Positions 1-9,605 of a stretch of 64,000 nt of DNA are shown in pieces (the stretch's first letter is position 1; every line of letters starts with the position of its first letter). This stretch comes from Actinopolyspora mzabensis (GTDB lineage Bacteria; Actinomycetota; Actinomycetes; Mycobacteriales; Pseudonocardiaceae), in NCBI RefSeq assembly GCF_900101095.1, contig NZ_FNFM01000014.1, positions 57,720 through 121,719 of the forward strand, written 5' to 3'. The notes under the pieces are model-generated. The model saw only the letters and a program-made list of their open reading frames with translations, made no database searches and was not told the DNA's origin. The position numbers and the translations under genes were made by a program.

Positions 1-194
1 TCCACCCTGGCGAGCACGGTGGCATGTTCCCCGATCTCGAGCCCGCCGATAGCCGTGAGTTCACCACGCTCCGCGTAACGGCGGGGATAGTGCCGCAGCA
101 GGTCGCCCACTGTGGACATGCCGAACGAGCTGTTGAGTGCCTTGGCGGTCCTGCCGCCCAGCACCCGATCGAGGTTGGTATCCCACCCGGTCAT
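1..194 (-). CDS. recG: ATP-dependent DNA helicase RecG, N-terminal fragment
   Basis: RecG remodels stalled replication forks and branched recombination intermediates. Only the first 64 residues lie in the window; the rest continues beyond base 1. The visible part reads MTGWDTNLDRVLGG and then GDLLRHYPRRYAERGELT, which is the RecG N-terminal wedge-domain signature (GDLL.HYPRRY...). The ATG at 192-194 fits the usual RecG start. A DAK2-domain gene lies upstream on the same strand, the same pairing as Rv2973c/Rv2974c in M. tuberculosis, and the two are probably co-transcribed with 178 bases between them. The helicase motifs cannot be checked because they are outside the window. Confidence 0.85.
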   Translation of the reverse strand, partial: MTGWDTNLDRVLGGRTAKALNSSFGMSTVGDLLRHYPRRYAERGELTAIGGLEIGEHATVLARV

Positions 195-372
195 CGCTTC
201 ACCAGTTGTGTCACGGTCGCGGAGCCGTGCTCTCGACGTCGTAGGCCGACCGAACCGGATCGCCCCGCACGGGGCGACCGGCGGCTCGGATCGGTGTGCA
301 CCGGTCAAGTTATCCGAGACCACCGACGACGATTATCCGGCCCTGGGACCTGCCGCCGCCCCCGGGCGAGCG

Positions 373-2034
373 TCACTCCACTCCCAGCATCAGTTCGGTG
401 CTCGACTCCCCACAGGAATAGCAGATCAGCTCGACCTCGGGATGGGTGCCGCGCAGGTGCTCGGCCAGCACCGTGGGCAAGGCGCTCGGAGCGTGGTCCG
501 GAATCAGCGCGGTGACCAGTTCGCCGCCCGAGGAGAGCATCCGGTCCAGCAGCAGACAGGCCGCCCGCAGCCTGTCATCCCCGATGAGCACGACCTCGCC
601 GTCCAGCATTCCCAGCAGGTCGCCACTGCGGCAGTAGCCTACCCAGGTCAGCGCCTCCCCCGCCGCGACGCTCAGCTCACCGCGGCGGGTCGCCGCGGCC
701 GCCTCCGCCAGCGCGACTGTGTCGTCGGCGGTCCTGCGGTTGGGATCGTGCACCGCAAGCGCGGCCAGCCCCTGCACCGGTGACGCCGTGGGGACCACCA
801 CCACTTCGATCCCCGCCCGCAGCGCGGCCTGTGCCGCGTCCTCGGCGGGACGTGCCAGCGACTCCTCGTTGGGCAACAGCAGCACGTCCCCGTAACCGGT
901 GTCGAGGACCGCTTCCAGGAGCTCTCGCGCCTCCGGCACCGCCCGCTCGTCGATGTGCAGCGTCAACGCGCCTTCCGCGCGGAAGAGGCTTTCCAGCCCT
1001 CCGCCGCGCGTGACCGCGAGTACGACGCGCCCCTCCGAGAGGTCGCCGCTCGCGGCGGGGCCGCGCCGGCCCGAACCGCCGCGCGCGGCCTCCCCGACCT
1101 GGTCGGCGAACCTGGTGACGCGGATGTCGTGCACCCTGCCGAGTTCGACGCCCGACTCGATGGCCGCACCGATGTCGTCGCAGTGCACGTGTACCGCCCA
1201 GGTGGCGGGTGTGGTCGGCTCCCTGAGGACCTGTCCCGTATCGGCCACCGACACGCAGTCACCGAGCCCCGCGAGACGAGTTCGCAGGTCGGCGGCGACG
1301 GAGGCGGGTGCCTCGGAGAGCAGGTACATGACCTCGTACTCGTAGTCCGAGTCGTGCCGGGGCTGCTCGTCAGCGGGCGGCCCGGAGTCCAGCACGGCGG
1401 GGCTGTCCACCGCGAGTCGTTGTGCGTCGCAGACCACCGCGTGCAGCGAGTCGAGCAGGATGACCAGCCCACGCCCCCCTGCGTCGACCACCCCCGCCGA
1501 GTTCAGCTCCGGGAGTTGCGTGCGGGTGAGTCGCAACGCGTCGATCGAGGCCCTGGTCGCGACTCCGACCACGTCGGGGAGTTCCTCGGCCGTGTCCCGG
1601 CATGCGTCGACAGCAGCGCGCAGCACGGTCAGCAGAGTCCCCTCCACCGGTCGGGCCACCGACTGTCCCGCCAGCTGGAGACCACGCCGCAACGCTTCCC
1701 GGAACAGATCCGCCCCCATCGGGGCTCGTCCCTCGGCCTGTTGGGCGATGCCGCGCAGCACTTGGGAGAGCAACAGCCCGGAATTGCCGCGGGCGCTGTG
1801 CAACGCGCCATCCGCCAGCGCTGCCAGCACCCGATCGGAGCGCTCCTCGGCCGCGGTGTTCGCCGCCGCTTCCGCCGCCGCACGCATCGTTTGGAGCAGA
1901 TTGGTGCCGGTGTCGTTGTCGGCGACGGGATAGACGTTGATGTGGTCGATGGCCGCGCGGTTCGCGGTCAGCGCGAGCACTGCCAACTCGGCCCAACGCC
2001 GTACGGCGGGGCCGTCCAACGCCTGCAGCACCAT
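373..2034 (-). CDS. DAK2-domain (DhaL/FakA-like) kinase-family protein
   Basis: Conserved actinobacterial protein of about 553 residues (Rv2974c-like). The N-terminal half is a DhaL/DAK2 ATP-binding domain: NVYPVADNDTGTNL near residues 30-45 carries the acidic DxDxGTN metal/ATP site, and HSARGNSGLLLSQ follows. The C-terminal half is the FakA-type domain (YEVMYLL, then a long alpha/beta region). In Firmicutes the homologue FakA phosphorylates fatty acids together with FakB; that role here is only family inference, and no FakB/DegV partner is in the window. GGAGGA abuts the ATG at 2034, so the GTG one codon later is equally possible. The frame stays open far upstream, but that extension is low-complexity and unlike the family. 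Confidence 0.8.
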   Translation of the reverse strand: MVLQALDGPAVRRWAELAVLALTANRAAIDHINVYPVADNDTGTNLLQTMRAAAEAAANTAAEERSDRVLAALADGALHSARGNSGLLLSQVLRGIAQQAEGRAPMGADLFREALRRGLQLAGQSVARPVEGTLLTVLRAAVDACRDTAEELPDVVGVATRASIDALRLTRTQLPELNSAGVVDAGGRGLVILLDSLHAVVCDAQRLAVDSPAVLDSGPPADEQPRHDSDYEYEVMYLLSEAPASVAADLRTRLAGLGDCVSVADTGQVLREPTTPATWAVHVHCDDIGAAIESGVELGRVHDIRVTRFADQVGEAARGGSGRRGPAASGDLSEGRVVLAVTRGGGLESLFRAEGALTLHIDERAVPEARELLEAVLDTGYGDVLLLPNEESLARPAEDAAQAALRAGIEVVVVPTASPVQGLAALAVHDPNRRTADDTVALAEAAAATRRGELSVAAGEALTWVGYCRSGDLLGMLDGEVVLIGDDRLRAACLLLDRMLSSGGELVTALIPDHAPSALPTVLAEHLRGTHPEVELICYSCGESSTELMLGVE

Positions 2035-2601
2035 TCCTCCAATGCGTGGACCACACTCGTCCCGGTTATCGCTGAGAATAGTGAGTGCCCACCGCGTCGG
2101 TCGCGCCGGTTCTCGAGGAGCGGGGTGTCTCACGGGGCACGGCCCGGCACCGGTCGCGGGCTTCCTGCCGAAGCGCATCCCGCCGTGTCCAACCGTGTCG
2201 ACACGTGTTGCTAAACTCCGTCGTGATGGAACTCGAGCAGGATCGGTGAGAACCGAGCCGGTTCGCCCGAGGACCTGAATCGGCGGCGAGTTGCGTCGTG
2301 ACAGCCCGCTGGAAACCCAGGTAAGGCCAGTCACGCTGGCATCGGGTATCGCCACGGGAAGACCTCGCACCACAGCGGAGCGGGGCCAATGCCGCGCCGC
2401 GAGGCGACGGCTCGGGGAACGTGCATGATTTCGCACGTTGTCCGAACGGCGGTGTACGGGCACGTAGTCACCCCTGGGTGGACAGCCTTCACCGGCGCGG
2501 GGGTAGCCGCGTTGCCCAACAGCGCTGTCACCGCACGAGCATGACCCGCGTCGGGTGACGACGCGGGGACGGAGATTCGAGCGAAGTAAGGGGTGTCTGA
2601 C
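2035..2601. other. Intergenic region between DAK2 gene and rpmB
   Basis: This 567-base divergent intergenic stretch has no open frame resembling a protein. It must hold the promoters for the DAK2 gene and for rpmB. A perfect 12-base palindrome, CGTGTCGACACG, lies at 2194-2205. A TATTCT hexamer on the minus strand at 2075-2080 is a possible -10 for the DAK2 gene. I see no RNA gene. Confidence 0.4.
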
Positions 2602-2793
2602 GTGGCTGCCGTCTGCGACGTCTGCAACAAGGGACCGGGTTTCGGCATGGCGGTCTCGCACTCTCACCGGCGTACCAAGCGCAGGTGGAACCCGAACATT
2701 CAGACCGTGCGCGCCAAGGTCAGCCCGACGCAGCGCAAGCGGATGAACGTGTGCACTTCCTGCCTCAAGGCGGGTAAGGTCGTGCGCGGCTGA
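2602..2793 (+). CDS. rpmB: 50S ribosomal protein L28
   Basis: L28 is a large-subunit ribosomal protein. The 63-residue product begins [15 protein letters not shown] and keeps the L28 core [19 protein letters not shown]. The pairs CDVC (residues 5-8) and CTSC near the C-terminus make it the zinc-binding (C+) form, not the cysteine-free paralogue induced under zinc limitation. I prefer the GTG at 2602 because it gives the standard L28 N-terminus and AGGGG lies a suitable distance upstream; a GTG at 2593 in the same frame would add three residues. A strong intrinsic terminator follows, so the gene looks monocistronic. Confidence 0.95.
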   Translation: MAAVCDVCNKGPGFGMAVSHSHRRTKRRWNPNIQTVRAKVSPTQRKRMNVCTSCLKAGKVVRG

Positions 2794-2829
2794 GACGACG
2801 GCGACACGTCGTCGCGATCACTCGTCGAG

Positions 2830-2863
2830 AACGCTCGGTCGGTACAACCGGCCGAGCGTTTTT
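2830..2863 (+). terminator. Rho-independent terminator after rpmB
   Basis: A 9-base stem (AACGCTCGG at 2830-2838 pairing with CCGAGCGTT at 2852-2860) is followed by a run of T ending at 2863, placed 37 bases after the rpmB stop codon. Confidence 0.85.
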
Positions 2864-3008
2864 CGGCCGGTGGGCGCCGGGGTGGGTGCACCACGGGAAG
2901 CGGCGCTTCCTCACCCCCTCGTCGAGGCCCACCTCCGCCGCCCGATCACGGGCCGGATCTCACGCAACGGTTCGGGAGCCACTCCCGGACCGGAACGTAG
3001 CGTCGCGG

Positions 3009-3686
3009 TCACGGAAGTTTCCAGTCGATCGGCTCCGCCCCCAGTCCCCGCAACATCTCGTTCGCGCGACTGAAGGGCCGTGACCCGAAGAACCCGCGGT
3101 CTGCTGACATGGGGCTCGGGTGCGGCGACTCGACGCACTCGACGCCGGGCATCAACGGACGCAGGCTCCGCGCGTCGCGTCCCCACAGAATCGCCACCAG
3201 CGGTTCGGACCGTTGCGCCAGCGCCTTGATGGCCTGATCGGTGACTTCCTCCCACCCCTTGCCGCGATGCGAGGCCGACTTGCCCGGCTGCACGGTCAAC
3301 GCGCGGTTGAGCAACAGCACGCCCCGCTCGCTCCACGGGGTGAGATCCCCGTTGGAGGGGTGCGGATGGCCGAGATCGTCACAGTACTCACGAAAGATGT
3401 TGGCCAGACTGCGCGGCACGGGATCGACGTCCGGAGCGACCGAGAAGCTCAAGCCGACGGGATGCCCCGGCGTCGGGTAGGGATCCTGCCCCACGATGAG
3501 TGCCCGCACATCCCGAAACGGCTGTTGGAAGGCGCGCAGTACGTTCTCACCGGCCGGCAGGTATTCGCGTCCGGCGGCGACTTCCGAGCGCAGGAAATCG
3601 CCCATGTCGGCTATCCGGTCGGACACCGGCGCGAGCGCCTCGGCCCAGCCTGGTTCCACAATCTCGTTCAACGGGCTCCTGCTCAC
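3009..3686 (-). CDS. ung: Uracil-DNA glycosylase, family 1
   Basis: Removes uracil from DNA to start base-excision repair. The 225-residue protein has the family-1 water-activating motif GQDPYP at residues 66-71 (catalytic Asp68) and the leucine-loop motif HPSPMS near residue 187. [14 protein letters not shown] near the N-terminus is the usual beginning of actinobacterial Ung. I chose GTG at 3686 because it gives the family length (about 227 residues) with AGGG nine bases upstream; a GTG at 3722 would add twelve untypical residues. It lies downstream of thiL on the same strand with a gap of about 105 bases, as in M. tuberculosis (Rv2976c/Rv2977c). Confidence 0.93.
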   Translation of the reverse strand: MSRSPLNEIVEPGWAEALAPVSDRIADMGDFLRSEVAAGREYLPAGENVLRAFQQPFRDVRALIVGQDPYPTPGHPVGLSFSVAPDVDPVPRSLANIFREYCDDLGHPHPSNGDLTPWSERGVLLLNRALTVQPGKSASHRGKGWEEVTDQAIKALAQRSEPLVAILWGRDARSLRPLMPGVECVESPHPSPMSADRGFFGSRPFSRANEMLRGLGAEPIDWKLP

Positions 3687-3791
3687 GGGCCATGACCCTA
3701 GCGACCTTTTGATCATCAGCACCGCCCCCCTGGGTGCCTGTCACGTCACGGGATCAGGTATGAGTCCCGACCGGGTACTCCGACGGGCCGT

Positions 3792-4760
3792 TCAATGCCG
3801 CCAGTGTTGCCACCCGGTCCGTTCGGTGTGCTCGGCACCGTCCACGGTGACACCTCGACCCTGCCGGACCCGACCGATGGGACGCCACCCGGCGGGGAGA
3901 TCGTCTTCACCGGGGAAGGTCGCCACCAACGCCTGGTCCTCACCACCGTTGAGTACCCAGTCGCCGGGATCGGCACCCAGTGCCGAGGCCACCTCCAGCA
4001 GCCGCTGCGGCACTTCGAGCTGGTCGGTGCGGATGTCCACCGAAACCCCGGAAGCATCCGCGACATGCGCCATGTCTGCGAGCAGCCCGTCCGAGATGTC
4101 GATCATCGAAGTCGCTCCGGCCATCGCCGCGGCGGGCCCGGCCTCGTAGGGCGGCTCGGGAACCCGGTGAGCACCGACCACCGACAGCGGTGAGCGGAAT
4201 CCGCGAGCCAGCACCGCCAGCCCGGCCGCCGACCACCCCAGGCCGCCTGCCAGCGCCACGACATCGCCCTGTCGCGCACCCTCCCTGGTCACCGGTTTTC
4301 TGCCCCGCAGGTCTCCCAGCGCGGTCACCGAGACGGTCAGTTGGTTCGAGGTGACCATGTCACCGCCTATCAGGGCGGTGCCCGCGCGCCGCGCCTCTTC
4401 CCACATGCCCGCGGCCAGTTCGTCGACGAACTCAGCGGTTACCTCCCCGGAACACCCCAATCCCACCAGCAGGCCGGTCGGAACTGCCCCCATCGCCGCG
4501 ATGTCGGAGAGGTTCACGGCCACTGCTTTGCGGCCCACGTGCCGGGGAGCGGACCAGTCCAGGCGGAAGTGCACGTCCTGCACCAGCACGTCGGTGGTGG
4601 CCACGACTCTGCCGTCCGGCGCGGTGAGCACGGCGGCATCGTCACCCGGCCCCAGGAGGGTGCTGCTCGGCTGGCTCCGGTGCTCGGTCACTCTCCGGAT
4701 GAGACCGAACTCACCCACCTGTGAGACGGTCCGTGTGTCCGGTCTCTCCTCGGGAGTCAA
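3792..4760 (-). CDS. thiL: Thiamine-monophosphate kinase
   Basis: ThiL phosphorylates thiamine monophosphate to the cofactor thiamine diphosphate, used here by the acetolactate synthase encoded at 35-37 kb. The 322-residue protein shows the ThiL/PurM-like features: GEFGLIRR at the N-terminus, GPGDDAAV and DVLVQDVHF metal/ATP sites (residues 37-65), NLSDIAAMGA, GGDMVTS, and MIDISDGLLADM near residue 218. The start is TTG, supported by AAGGAAG six bases upstream. It is divergent from the Lrp-domain gene and lies upstream of ung on the same strand. I saw no TPP riboswitch in the 290 bases before it. Confidence 0.93.
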   Translation of the reverse strand: MTPEERPDTRTVSQVGEFGLIRRVTEHRSQPSSTLLGPGDDAAVLTAPDGRVVATTDVLVQDVHFRLDWSAPRHVGRKAVAVNLSDIAAMGAVPTGLLVGLGCSGEVTAEFVDELAAGMWEEARRAGTALIGGDMVTSNQLTVSVTALGDLRGRKPVTREGARQGDVVALAGGLGWSAAGLAVLARGFRSPLSVVGAHRVPEPPYEAGPAAAMAGATSMIDISDGLLADMAHVADASGVSVDIRTDQLEVPQRLLEVASALGADPGDWVLNGGEDQALVATFPGEDDLPAGWRPIGRVRQGRGVTVDGAEHTERTGWQHWRH

Positions 4761-5051
4761 CTGGATCTTCCTTTCGTTGCGCGTCCACGCGACTGAATGC
4801 GGTAACTTGCCCGTTCGGGGACCGAGTTCGGTCGTCGGGACGGCACCGTCCCGCCCGGCCGCCCCGTTCCGGCGGGTGAGTCGGACGCGGCGCGGGACGG
4901 CTACCGGCCACGTCGCTCGGCCGCTGCTCGCGGGGTGCCCCGAGTCCCGGGCGCCGACTCGGCCGGGCCGGGACGCCTACCGCTCGACCAAGTCGTAAAC
5001 AGCTTCCAGTTTCCACCTCGAACGCTTCCGACGAGACGAAGGGGCATACCC

Positions 5052-5285
5052 GTGGTCCAGGCATACATCCTCATCCAGACCGAGGTAGGCAAAGCCGCAG
5101 CGGTGGCGTCCGAGATATCCGGGAACACCGGGATCATCAGCGCCGAGGACGTGACGGGTCCGTACGACGTCATCGTGCGTGCCGAGGCCGAGAACGTGGA
5201 CAAACTCGGCAAGATGGTGGTGGCCAACATTCAGAACGTGGAAGGAATAACCCGCACGCTGACGTGTCCGGTCGTGCATCTCTGA
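5052..5285 (+). CDS. Stand-alone Lrp/AsnC ligand-binding (RAM) domain protein
   Basis: A 77-residue protein consisting only of the effector-binding RAM domain of Lrp/AsnC regulators, with no helix-turn-helix. The sequence VQAYILIQTEVGKA, ending TRTLTCPVVHL, is near-identical in style to short Lrp-like proteins of many actinobacteria. Such proteins may form the ring-like oligomers of the family and sense amino acids or bind full-length partners; the actual role is unknown. The GTG at 5052 has AAGGGG upstream and starts the conserved domain exactly, whereas longer in-frame starts add unrelated sequence. It is divergent from thiL and followed by the DUF3515 gene on the same strand. Confidence 0.8.
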   Translation: MVQAYILIQTEVGKAAAVASEISGNTGIISAEDVTGPYDVIVRAEAENVDKLGKMVVANIQNVEGITRTLTCPVVHL

Positions 5286-5461
5286 GCAGCCGCACCACCG
5301 GCAGGTGCCTGGCCGAACCCGCCCGGCTTCGCACCGGGTGGGAACGTCTGGGCTCGCTCGGGGTGGTGAGGTACCCGGCGCGACCTCCCGCGCCCTCGCA
5401 CTCCCCTGCGAGGACGGCACCGGTCCGCACCGCCCGCACCGCTCGTGCTGTAGTGGGTGGC

Positions 5462-6046
5462 GTGCGGGAACAATTCGGATCCGGGCCACCCCGGGTCGTA
5501 CTGATCATCGCGTTGTCGCTCGGGGTACTGCTGGCGGCGGGCGTTGCCACGCTGGGGGTCCTCAGCGGCGGGACCGGAGAGCACGCCCGACCCGATGCGG
5601 GAGCCGCCGCGGACACCACGGCCGATCGCAGCGGACCACTGGCGCTGCCCCCGGTGAAGGCTCCGGAAGCGAACTCGGCGGAGTGCACGACGGTGCTGGG
5701 CGCTCTGCCCGATGAACTGCGTGTCGACGGTTCCGCGGTGCCACGACGTGAACTGGCCGTCCCGAAACCGGCGGGCACGGTGGCCTGGGGCGACGCCGAA
5801 CACGACCCGGTCAGTCTGCGGTGCGGCCTGACAGCCCCGGCCGAGCTGAAACCCACCTCCGAGCTGATGGTGATCTCCGGGGTGAGTTGGCTGCCGATCA
5901 GCAGCGGTGAAACCACCACCTGGCTGGCGGTCGATCGGCCGGTCTATGTCGCGGTCACCGGGTCGAACGACACCGGGATCGGCCCGGTCCAGGACGTGTC
6001 CCGGATCCTCGACCAGCACCTGCCCGAGCGGGAAGTGTTCGACTGA
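5462..6046 (+). CDS. DUF3515 membrane-anchored protein
   Basis: About 194 residues. One transmembrane or signal-anchor segment (VVLIIALSLGVLLAAGVATL, residues 13-32) precedes an extracytoplasmic domain with two cysteines (AECTTVLGALP, SLRCGLTAP) that may form a disulphide. The pattern VAWGDAEHDPVSLRCG and WLAVDRPVYVAVT matches the actinobacterial DUF3515 family, represented next to ddl in M. tuberculosis (Rv2980 as I recall). Function is unknown. The GTG at 5462 is the best start before the hydrophobic segment; the ribosome-binding site is weak, so the start is uncertain. The gene converges on ddl with only 19 bases between stop codons. Confidence 0.7.
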   Translation: MREQFGSGPPRVVLIIALSLGVLLAAGVATLGVLSGGTGEHARPDAGAAADTTADRSGPLALPPVKAPEANSAECTTVLGALPDELRVDGSAVPRRELAVPKPAGTVAWGDAEHDPVSLRCGLTAPAELKPTSELMVISGVSWLPISSGETTTWLAVDRPVYVAVTGSNDTGIGPVQDVSRILDQHLPEREVFD

Positions 6047-6065
6047 GTCCCACCCGCCGGACCGG

Positions 6066-7157
6066 TCAGCGCAACCCCGTGCCGCGGGCCACGGCGGTGT
6101 CCAGCAGTGTGCTCAACAGGCTCGAATAGTCGACACCCGCGTGCGCCCACATGCGCGGATACAGCGAGATCGGGGTGAATCCCGGCATGGTGTTCACCTC
6201 GTTGACCACCGGCCGGCCGTCCTCGGTCAGGAAGAAGTCGACCCGGGCCAACCCCTGGCAGTCCAGGGCGTGGAAAGCGCCGACCGCGGCCGCACGCAAC
6301 CGTTCCGTCTCCTCGTCGGAAAGTTTGGCGGGCACGTCGAACTCGGTGTCGTCGTCGAGGTACTTCGAGTCGTAGTCGTACCAGCCAGAATCACTCTCGA
6401 CGCGCAGTTCGGCGGGCGCCGAAGCGGTCACCTGCCCGTCCGGGAACTCCAGAACACCGCACTCGATCTCGCGTCCGGACAGCGCGGACTCGACGATCAC
6501 CTTGGGGTCGACGCGACGTGCCGCGGCGACGGCGGCGTCGAGTTCGGCGGGATCGGTGACCTTGGTGATCCCCACCGAGGATCCGGCACGGGCCGGTTTG
6601 ACGAACACGGGCAGGCCCAGCCTTCTCCTCCGAGATTCGTCCAATGTGGTCTCGTTGCGACGCAGCACCTCGTAGGTACCGACCTCCAGCCCCTCGGCCG
6701 CGAGGAGTTTCTTGGCGAACTCCTTGTCCATGGCTGCCGCGCTGGCGAGTACGCCCGGGCCGGCGTACGGAATACCGGCCATCTCGAGCAGACCCTGGAT
6801 GGTGCCGTCCTCGCCGAAAGCACCGTGCAGCATCGGCAGCACCACATCAACCCCGGAGAGCACCTCTCCCACACTGCCCGACTCCAGCGAGACCAGTTCA
6901 CGACTGCCGGGATCCACGGGCAGCGTCAACGCCCTGCCGTCGGTGATCTCCGGTTCGACCCGTTCCCTGAGCCGTAGCTGCTCCTCGTCGTCCGGCCCGA
7001 GCACCCAGGCTCCGGCACGGGTGATTCCCACGGGGACGACCTCGAAACGCCGCCGATCCAGCTGAGCCAGCACACTACCCGCGGAGAGGCAGGAAATACC
7101 GTGTTCGGTACTGCGTCCACCGAAAACAACCGCCACCCGGATCTTGCGTTCAGCCAT
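6066..7157 (-). CDS. ddl: D-alanine--D-alanine ligase
   Basis: Joins two D-alanines with ATP for the peptidoglycan stem peptide; cytoplasmic ATP-grasp enzyme. The 363-residue product has the N-terminal [19 protein letters not shown] block (catalytic Glu/Ser region, residues 9-27), the [11 protein letters not shown] loop near 185-195 and the C-terminal metal site [17 protein letters not shown] near 315-331. The ATG at 7157 begins [14 protein letters not shown]; a second ATG at 7169 lies directly against GAGGT and cannot be excluded. The MocR gene lies 47 bases upstream on the same strand, which is not the usual ddl neighbour. The sequence gives no hint of D-lactate (vancomycin-resistance) specificity. 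Confidence 0.95.
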   Translation of the reverse strand: MAERKIRVAVVFGGRSTEHGISCLSAGSVLAQLDRRRFEVVPVGITRAGAWVLGPDDEEQLRLRERVEPEITDGRALTLPVDPGSRELVSLESGSVGEVLSGVDVVLPMLHGAFGEDGTIQGLLEMAGIPYAGPGVLASAAAMDKEFAKKLLAAEGLEVGTYEVLRRNETTLDESRRRRLGLPVFVKPARAGSSVGITKVTDPAELDAAVAAARRVDPKVIVESALSGREIECGVLEFPDGQVTASAPAELRVESDSGWYDYDSKYLDDDTEFDVPAKLSDEETERLRAAAVGAFHALDCQGLARVDFFLTEDGRPVVNEVNTMPGFTPISLYPRMWAHAGVDYSSLLSTLLDTAVARGTGLR

Positions 7158-7204
7158 ACGCAGCACCATACCTCGCGTGCGGAGGTCACACCGCAAGCGG
7201 CGGA

Positions 7205-8617
7205 TCAACCGCCGACGATCTCCGAGACCAGCATCGGCAAGGTCTCACGCAGCTCCCGTCCGCCGCACACGGCGTAGCCGAGAGCCAGCCCGTACCACTG
7301 CTGTTCGGCCTGATGATGCCTGCGCAGACCGTCGACGAACACGCCCCGCCGCCGCAGGGAGGCCATGATGCGACGTTCGGTGGCGCCGTCCGGCAGCGGA
7401 ACCACGACGTGTGCCCCGGCACGATCACCGAACACTTCGACACCCGCCCGTTCGAAGGCCTCGACGACCAGCTCCCTGCGACCGGAGAGCTCGCGGCGCA
7501 GCCGCCGCAGGTGCCTGCCCAGATCCCCGTTCGCGGCGAACTCGGTGAGCAACCACTGCCCCGCCGGGGCGGGTCGCGTGCCGGTGCGTTCGCGGTACTC
7601 CAGCACTGCGGTGGTCACCCACTCGGGAGCCAACAGCCAGCCGACACCGAGCGTGGGAGTGAGGATCTTGCTGGTGGTACCCAACTGCACGACCACATCC
7701 GGCGCCAAGGCCGCCAGCACGGGCAGCGGAGCCACGTCGTAGCGCAACTCACCGTCGTAGTCGTCCTCGACGATCAGCCAGTTCGCCGTGCGTGCCCGTT
7801 CGATCAGCGCGGTTCGCCGCTGGGCGGGCATTCTGCCGCCGAGCGGGTACTGGTGGGCGGGTGAGCAGTAGACGGCGTCGACGTGCTCGGGAATCCGCTC
7901 GACCAGGAGACCGGAGTGGTCCACCGGGACGGGAAACACCTCGATGCCGCCTGCGCGCAGCGCACCCACCGCTCGCTGGTATCCGGGTTCCTCGATCGCC
8001 ACGGACGCACCGGGCGGCAGCACGGCGGCGGCCAGTTCGGCGAGCGCGGCGGTGGTGCCGGCCGTTGCCAGTACCGAGTTCTCGGCAGGCCCCTCGACCA
8101 CCAGGCCGCGGTGACGCAACAGGTGCTCCACGACGACCGCACGGTATTCCGGCACTCCGGCCCGATAGGGCATGGTGGACGGTGCCTTGTCCCCGGCCGC
8201 ACGCCAGGCGCGCCGCCAAGCGGCACGGTCTATCCCCTGCGACCACGGCGCACCAGGGGACAGCACCACTCCCCGAGTCGTGTCCGCGTCGCTCTCGACG
8301 ACCGTCCCGGCCCGCCTCACCCCGTCCACTCCCGGCGGCGCGGCGGTGACGTAGGTGCCGGAACCGTGCCTGCCCGCGATCCAGCCCTCGGCGTGGAGTT
8401 GTTCGTACGCGGCAGCCGTGACCGTACGGCTGACGTCGAGGTGTCGGGCGAGCGCACGGGTGGACGGCAGTCGGTCACCGCGTCGCAGCTGGCCCCTCGT
8501 CGCGGCGCCACGCAGCCCCTCGGCCAGCTGGACCGCCAGCGGCCGGGTGCTGGTGCGGTCCAGCTCGACTGCCAGTTCCAGCGGTGGCGCTCCGGGCGCG
8601 GAAGCCCTGGGTGGCAT
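7205..8617 (-). CDS. MocR/PdxR-type GntR regulator with aminotransferase domain
   Basis: A 470-residue fusion of an N-terminal GntR winged helix ([18 protein letters not shown], then [21 protein letters not shown], residues 22-75) and a C-terminal fold-type I aminotransferase-like domain with the PLP-binding region [15 protein letters not shown] (the Lys in TSK) and [11 protein letters not shown]. MocR/PdxR regulators use PLP and sense vitamin B6 or amino-acid metabolites. No pdxS/pdxT target is adjacent; the divergent gene is a GNAT acetyltransferase, its most likely target. The ATG at 8617 has GGGAG nine bases upstream and gives the family length. It shares a roughly 100-base divergent promoter with the GNAT gene. 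Confidence 0.88.
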   Translation of the reverse strand: MPPRASAPGAPPLELAVELDRTSTRPLAVQLAEGLRGAATRGQLRRGDRLPSTRALARHLDVSRTVTAAAYEQLHAEGWIAGRHGSGTYVTAAPPGVDGVRRAGTVVESDADTTRGVVLSPGAPWSQGIDRAAWRRAWRAAGDKAPSTMPYRAGVPEYRAVVVEHLLRHRGLVVEGPAENSVLATAGTTAALAELAAAVLPPGASVAIEEPGYQRAVGALRAGGIEVFPVPVDHSGLLVERIPEHVDAVYCSPAHQYPLGGRMPAQRRTALIERARTANWLIVEDDYDGELRYDVAPLPVLAALAPDVVVQLGTTSKILTPTLGVGWLLAPEWVTTAVLEYRERTGTRPAPAGQWLLTEFAANGDLGRHLRRLRRELSGRRELVVEAFERAGVEVFGDRAGAHVVVPLPDGATERRIMASLRRRGVFVDGLRRHHQAEQQWYGLALGYAVCGGRELRETLPMLVSEIVGG

Positions 8618-8635
8618 TTTCGAACACTCCCTGAT

Positions 8636-8692
8636 TGGCCCTTCAATGATGCCACCACTCTGGAGAAGCTGCGGATACGACCCACAGGGCCA
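8636..8692. promoter_or_regulatory. Candidate operator in the MocR/GNAT divergent promoter
   Basis: TGGCCCT at 8636-8642 and AGGGCCA at 8686-8692 form a perfect 7-base inverted repeat, 43 bases apart, that nearly fills the divergent region. MocR dimers often contact widely spaced half-sites, so this is a plausible binding site for the adjacent regulator. This is inference from symmetry alone. Confidence 0.35.
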
Positions 8693-8714
8693 CTCATCCG
8701 AGAAAGGTGCCGCG

Positions 8715-9158
8715 TTGCTGATCAGAGAACTCGACCAGGCGGAGACGGCCACGGCGTACCCGGTCCTCCGGGAATTACGCCCCCGGTTGAGCACGATGGC
8801 CGACTTCCTGGCCGCGGTGGACAGGCAGCGACAGCACGGGTATCGACTGATCGCGGCTCTCGACCCGGAACAGCGGGCGGTGGCGGCGGCGGGATTCCGG
8901 GCCGGTGAATGCCTTGCCTGGGGCAGTTACCTGTACATCGACGATCTGTGCACGCTGCCGCGATCCAGGGGAAACGGGTACGCGACCGAACTACTGCGCT
9001 GGATCGCACGCGAAGCCGAGGCCGCCGGGGTGGGCGAGATCCACCTCGATTCCGGGAACGGGCGTCACGCCGCGCACCGGTTGTACGCCAGCAGCGGGTT
9101 CACCACCCCTTCCACGCACTTCGTCCGGAAGCTGTCGACCGCGCAGGCGGGGTCCTGA
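8715..9158 (+). CDS. GNAT-family N-acetyltransferase
   Basis: A single-domain GNAT of 147 residues. The acetyl-CoA pyrophosphate loop is RSRGNGYATELLRW near residue 80, preceded by the strand LYIDDLCTL, and the C-terminal part has HLDSGNGRHAAHRLYASSGF, typical of the family. The substrate cannot be read from the sequence. The start is TTG at 8715 with AAAGG seven bases upstream; in-frame ATGs near 8646 would run back through the divergent promoter. It is transcribed away from the MocR regulator and converges on the cysteine-dioxygenase-like gene with no gap (stop at 9158, opposite stop at 9159). Confidence 0.82.
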   Translation: MLIRELDQAETATAYPVLRELRPRLSTMADFLAAVDRQRQHGYRLIAALDPEQRAVAAAGFRAGECLAWGSYLYIDDLCTLPRSRGNGYATELLRWIAREAEAAGVGEIHLDSGNGRHAAHRLYASSGFTTPSTHFVRKLSTAQAGS

Positions 9159-9605
9159 TCAGCCGGTCGGGTTGAGCGCCCTGCTCGGCCGGTACACGTG
9201 GATGCTGATCGCCGGGTCCGGGCCCTCGTTGTGCACCTGATGGGCGTAGTTGGGACCGAAGACCCGGGACTGGCCCGCGACGAGCGTGTGCAGCGCCTCG
9301 GCCTGATGGCGCCCGGAGTCGGACCGCACCGCGCGTTCGTGCAGCACACCGGCGAGCACGGTGAAGGCACCGTCGGCCCCTCCGTGATCGTGCAGCTCGG
9401 TGTGCTGGCCGGGCAACCAGCTCAGGATCCAGACCTCGTGGTCGTCGGTGCGCCGCAGCAGTTCGGACCAACGTCGTTCCCGGTCGTAGCGCACCAGGTG
9501 TGCCCAACCGCGGCGGTCGGTCGCGATCTCACGAGCTATCAACGCCGGATGAGCCCTGGTGCGTTCGGGCCCGTGGAGAACAGTATTCGGTGGAACGGCG
9601 AACAC
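9159..9605 (-). CDS. Cysteine dioxygenase-family cupin protein
   Basis: A 148-residue cupin of the cysteine dioxygenase type I family, which oxidises cysteine to cysteine sulfinate with a non-haem Fe(II). Visible iron ligands are the two histidines of ELHDHGGADGAF near residue 74 and a later histidine in FGPNYAHQVHNEG near residue 120. Bacterial members sometimes act on other thiols, so cysteine is the family default only. The GTG at 9605 has AAGGA nine bases upstream. It lies downstream of a transsulfuration-type PLP enzyme on the same strand, across a 366-base gap, which suggests a local cysteine-catabolism set. Confidence 0.78.
   Translation of the reverse strand: MFAVPPNTVLHGPERTRAHPALIAREIATDRRGWAHLVRYDRERRWSELLRRTDDHEVWILSWLPGQHTELHDHGGADGAFTVLAGVLHERAVRSDSGRHQAEALHTLVAGQSRVFGPNYAHQVHNEGPDPAISIHVYRPSRALNPTG

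Noticed and set aside
4761..5051. A TPP riboswitch before thiL
   Set aside because: I found no THI-box core (CTGAGA ... ACC.GA) on the minus strand here.
6066..8617. A vancomycin-resistance cluster around ddl
   Set aside because: The ligase is of the housekeeping type and there is no vanH, vanX or two-component pair.
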